Of a DNA stretch of 7,259 bases, positions 6,373 to 7,259 are shown in pieces. Both the position numbers and the translations under genes were made by a program. This DNA comes from Thermoanaerobacteraceae bacterium. Its GTDB lineage: Bacteria > Bacillota > Desulfotomaculia > Desulfotomaculales > Ammonificaceae. The stretch is from positions 1-7,259 of the forward strand of contig JASEJH010000073.1 of NCBI GenBank assembly GCA_030016455.1. The letters are read 5' to 3'. Each line of letters starts with the position of its first letter. Position 1 is the first letter of the stretch. Below the pieces are notes generated by a model, which was given only the letters and a program-made list of their open reading frames with translations, had not been told where the DNA came from and did not search any database.

Positions 6373-7259
6373 TGCAGCTATCCATCCGCTGGAAACTCGC
6401 CGGGACCTACTTTCTGATCATCCTCCTGATCCTGGCCGGCACCAACCTCTTCCTCTACCGCACGCTCAAGCTGAACTACCTCGAAGCACGGAAAGCAACC
6501 GTCCTCGGCAACGCCAACATCATCGCTACCACGGGCAAAGAAACGATCCTGAAAGGAGACCGCAGCACGTACTACCTGGCCCGCAGTTTCGGGAACCAGA
6601 TGGAGGCCCGGGTTTTAATTCTGGATGACAGGGGCAGGGTCATGGTCGACTCTTTCGGCGAAACCTGGCTGGAAAACCGCCTCCTGCAGCACGATGAAGT
6701 GCAGGCAGCTCTAAAGGGGCGCGCCGCCGCAGGCGACCACGTCCTAACCGACGGACAATGGGTTCTGTATGCAGCCGTTCCTGTAACGAGCAAAGTGAAT
6801 GGGGCAGCGGGGGTGGTGATGCTGGTCACAGAACTTGAAGACGTACGGGCAAGCCTCACGGAGATCCGCGACCGGATGGCGGCGGCGGCGTTAAGCAGCG
6901 GTTTTCTGGCCGTTCTGGTCAGTCTGGGTTTGGCCGGGTTGCTCACCAGACCGGTCAACGAACTGAAGCGCGCCGTGGAGCGCATGGCCCAGGGACACCT
7001 GGGAGAGCGGGTCCCCGTCCGCAGCCGGGACGAGATCGGCGAACTTGCCGCCGCTTTCAACGCCATGAGCGTGGAAGTGGCCCGCGTGGACCGGATGCGG
7101 CGCGAGTTCCTGGCCAACGTGTCGCACGAACTCAAATCTCCCCTGAGTTCGATCAAGGCCCTGGCCCAATCCCTCCTGGACGGCCGGGAGGAAAACGTGG
7201 CGGTATACCGTGAATTCCTGCGCGACATCGACCTGGAAATCGACCGGCTGACCCGCCTG
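6369..7259 (+). CDS. Membrane sensor histidine kinase, partial (cut by right edge)
   Basis: The first 297 residues of a membrane histidine kinase are present, in one open frame to the edge. In order: TM1 (about 10-30, FLIILLILAGTNLFLY); an extracytoplasmic sensor region (about 31-170) that includes ARVLILDDRGRVMVDS and WVLYAAVPV, as in PAS-like or single-Cache sensors; TM2 (about 172-192, AAALSSGFLAVLVSLGLAGLL); a HAMP linker (about 193-246, RPVNELKRAVERMAQGHL to RDEIGELAAAFNAM); and the dimerisation/phospho-acceptor helix with H253 in FLANVSHELKSPLSSIKAL. The catalytic ATP-binding domain lies outside. The H-box reads HELKSP where HELRTP is usual; both catalytic neighbours E254 and P258 are kept, so activity is expected. 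ATG 6369 overlaps the regulator's stop, with AGGAGCAGGA just before it; ATG 6372 is equally possible. It is the cognate kinase of the regulator by position; the signal is unknown. Confidence 0.95.
   Translation, partial: MMQLSIRWKLAGTYFLIILLILAGTNLFLYRTLKLNYLEARKATVLGNANIIATTGKETILKGDRSTYYLARSFGNQMEARVLILDDRGRVMVDSFGETWLENRLLQHDEVQAALKGRAAAGDHVLTDGQWVLYAAVPVTSKVNGAAGVVMLVTELEDVRASLTEIRDRMAAAALSSGFLAVLVSLGLAGLLTRPVNELKRAVERMAQGHLGERVPVRSRDEIGELAAAFNAMSVEVARVDRMRREFLANVSHELKSPLSSIKALAQSLLDGREENVAVYREFLRDIDLEIDRLTRL

Noticed and set aside
6572..7228. Minus-strand frame of 218 codons opposite the kinase
   Set aside because: It is rich in Arg, Ser and Thr, as expected for a reverse reading of a GC-rich gene. 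The plus-strand frame carries the HAMP and H-box motifs.

Overview
The window looks like chromosomal DNA from a moderately GC-rich, low-GC-lineage Gram-positive anaerobe. The order hpf - (one extra gene) - secA on one strand matches the hpf-secA-prfB order known from Bacillus and Clostridia. The SecA N-terminus, the long-form hibernation factor, strong GGAGG-type ribosome binding sites and frequent GTG starts fit the Desulfotomaculum/Pelotomaculum (Peptococcaceae) part of the Firmicutes. That placement is inference from recalled family features; no search was run.

Layout. Positions 1-2305 (minus) hold the first 768 codons of secA; its C-terminus lies beyond the left edge. Upstream is an uncharacterised conserved-looking gene (2416-3072, minus), then long-form hpf (3255-3779, minus) with a sigma-H-like promoter. 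Between hpf and a cold-shock gene (4346-4546, minus) lies a 264-bp non-coding insertion (4011-4274) with 12-bp terminal inverted repeats and a perfect 8-bp target duplication, i.e. a MITE-like element. The cold-shock gene has a clear sigma-A promoter, a hairpin at the very 5' end of its mRNA, and a hairpin terminator. A gene-free stretch (4626-4941) precedes a stand-alone GyrI-like ligand-binding protein (4942-5415, minus). Divergent from it, on the plus strand, is a two-component system: an OmpR-type response regulator (5686-6372) and a membrane histidine kinase (6369 to the right edge), overlapping by ATGA.

How the parts work together. The minus-strand block is a housekeeping and stress set: protein export (SecA), ribosome hibernation (HPF) and RNA chaperoning (Csp). 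secA appears to have its own promoter over the stop codon of its upstream neighbour, and a leader with a 9-bp hairpin. The two-component pair is a translationally coupled signalling unit; its signal and targets cannot be read from this window. The GyrI-like gene could share the divergent control region, but nothing proves a functional link.

The least ordinary features are the MITE-like element with nested internal inverted repeats, the probable CTG start of secA, the unnamed gene between hpf and secA, and 10-bp direct repeats that bracket the secA promoter. I found no CRISPR array, tRNA, rRNA, defence system or biosynthetic cluster.
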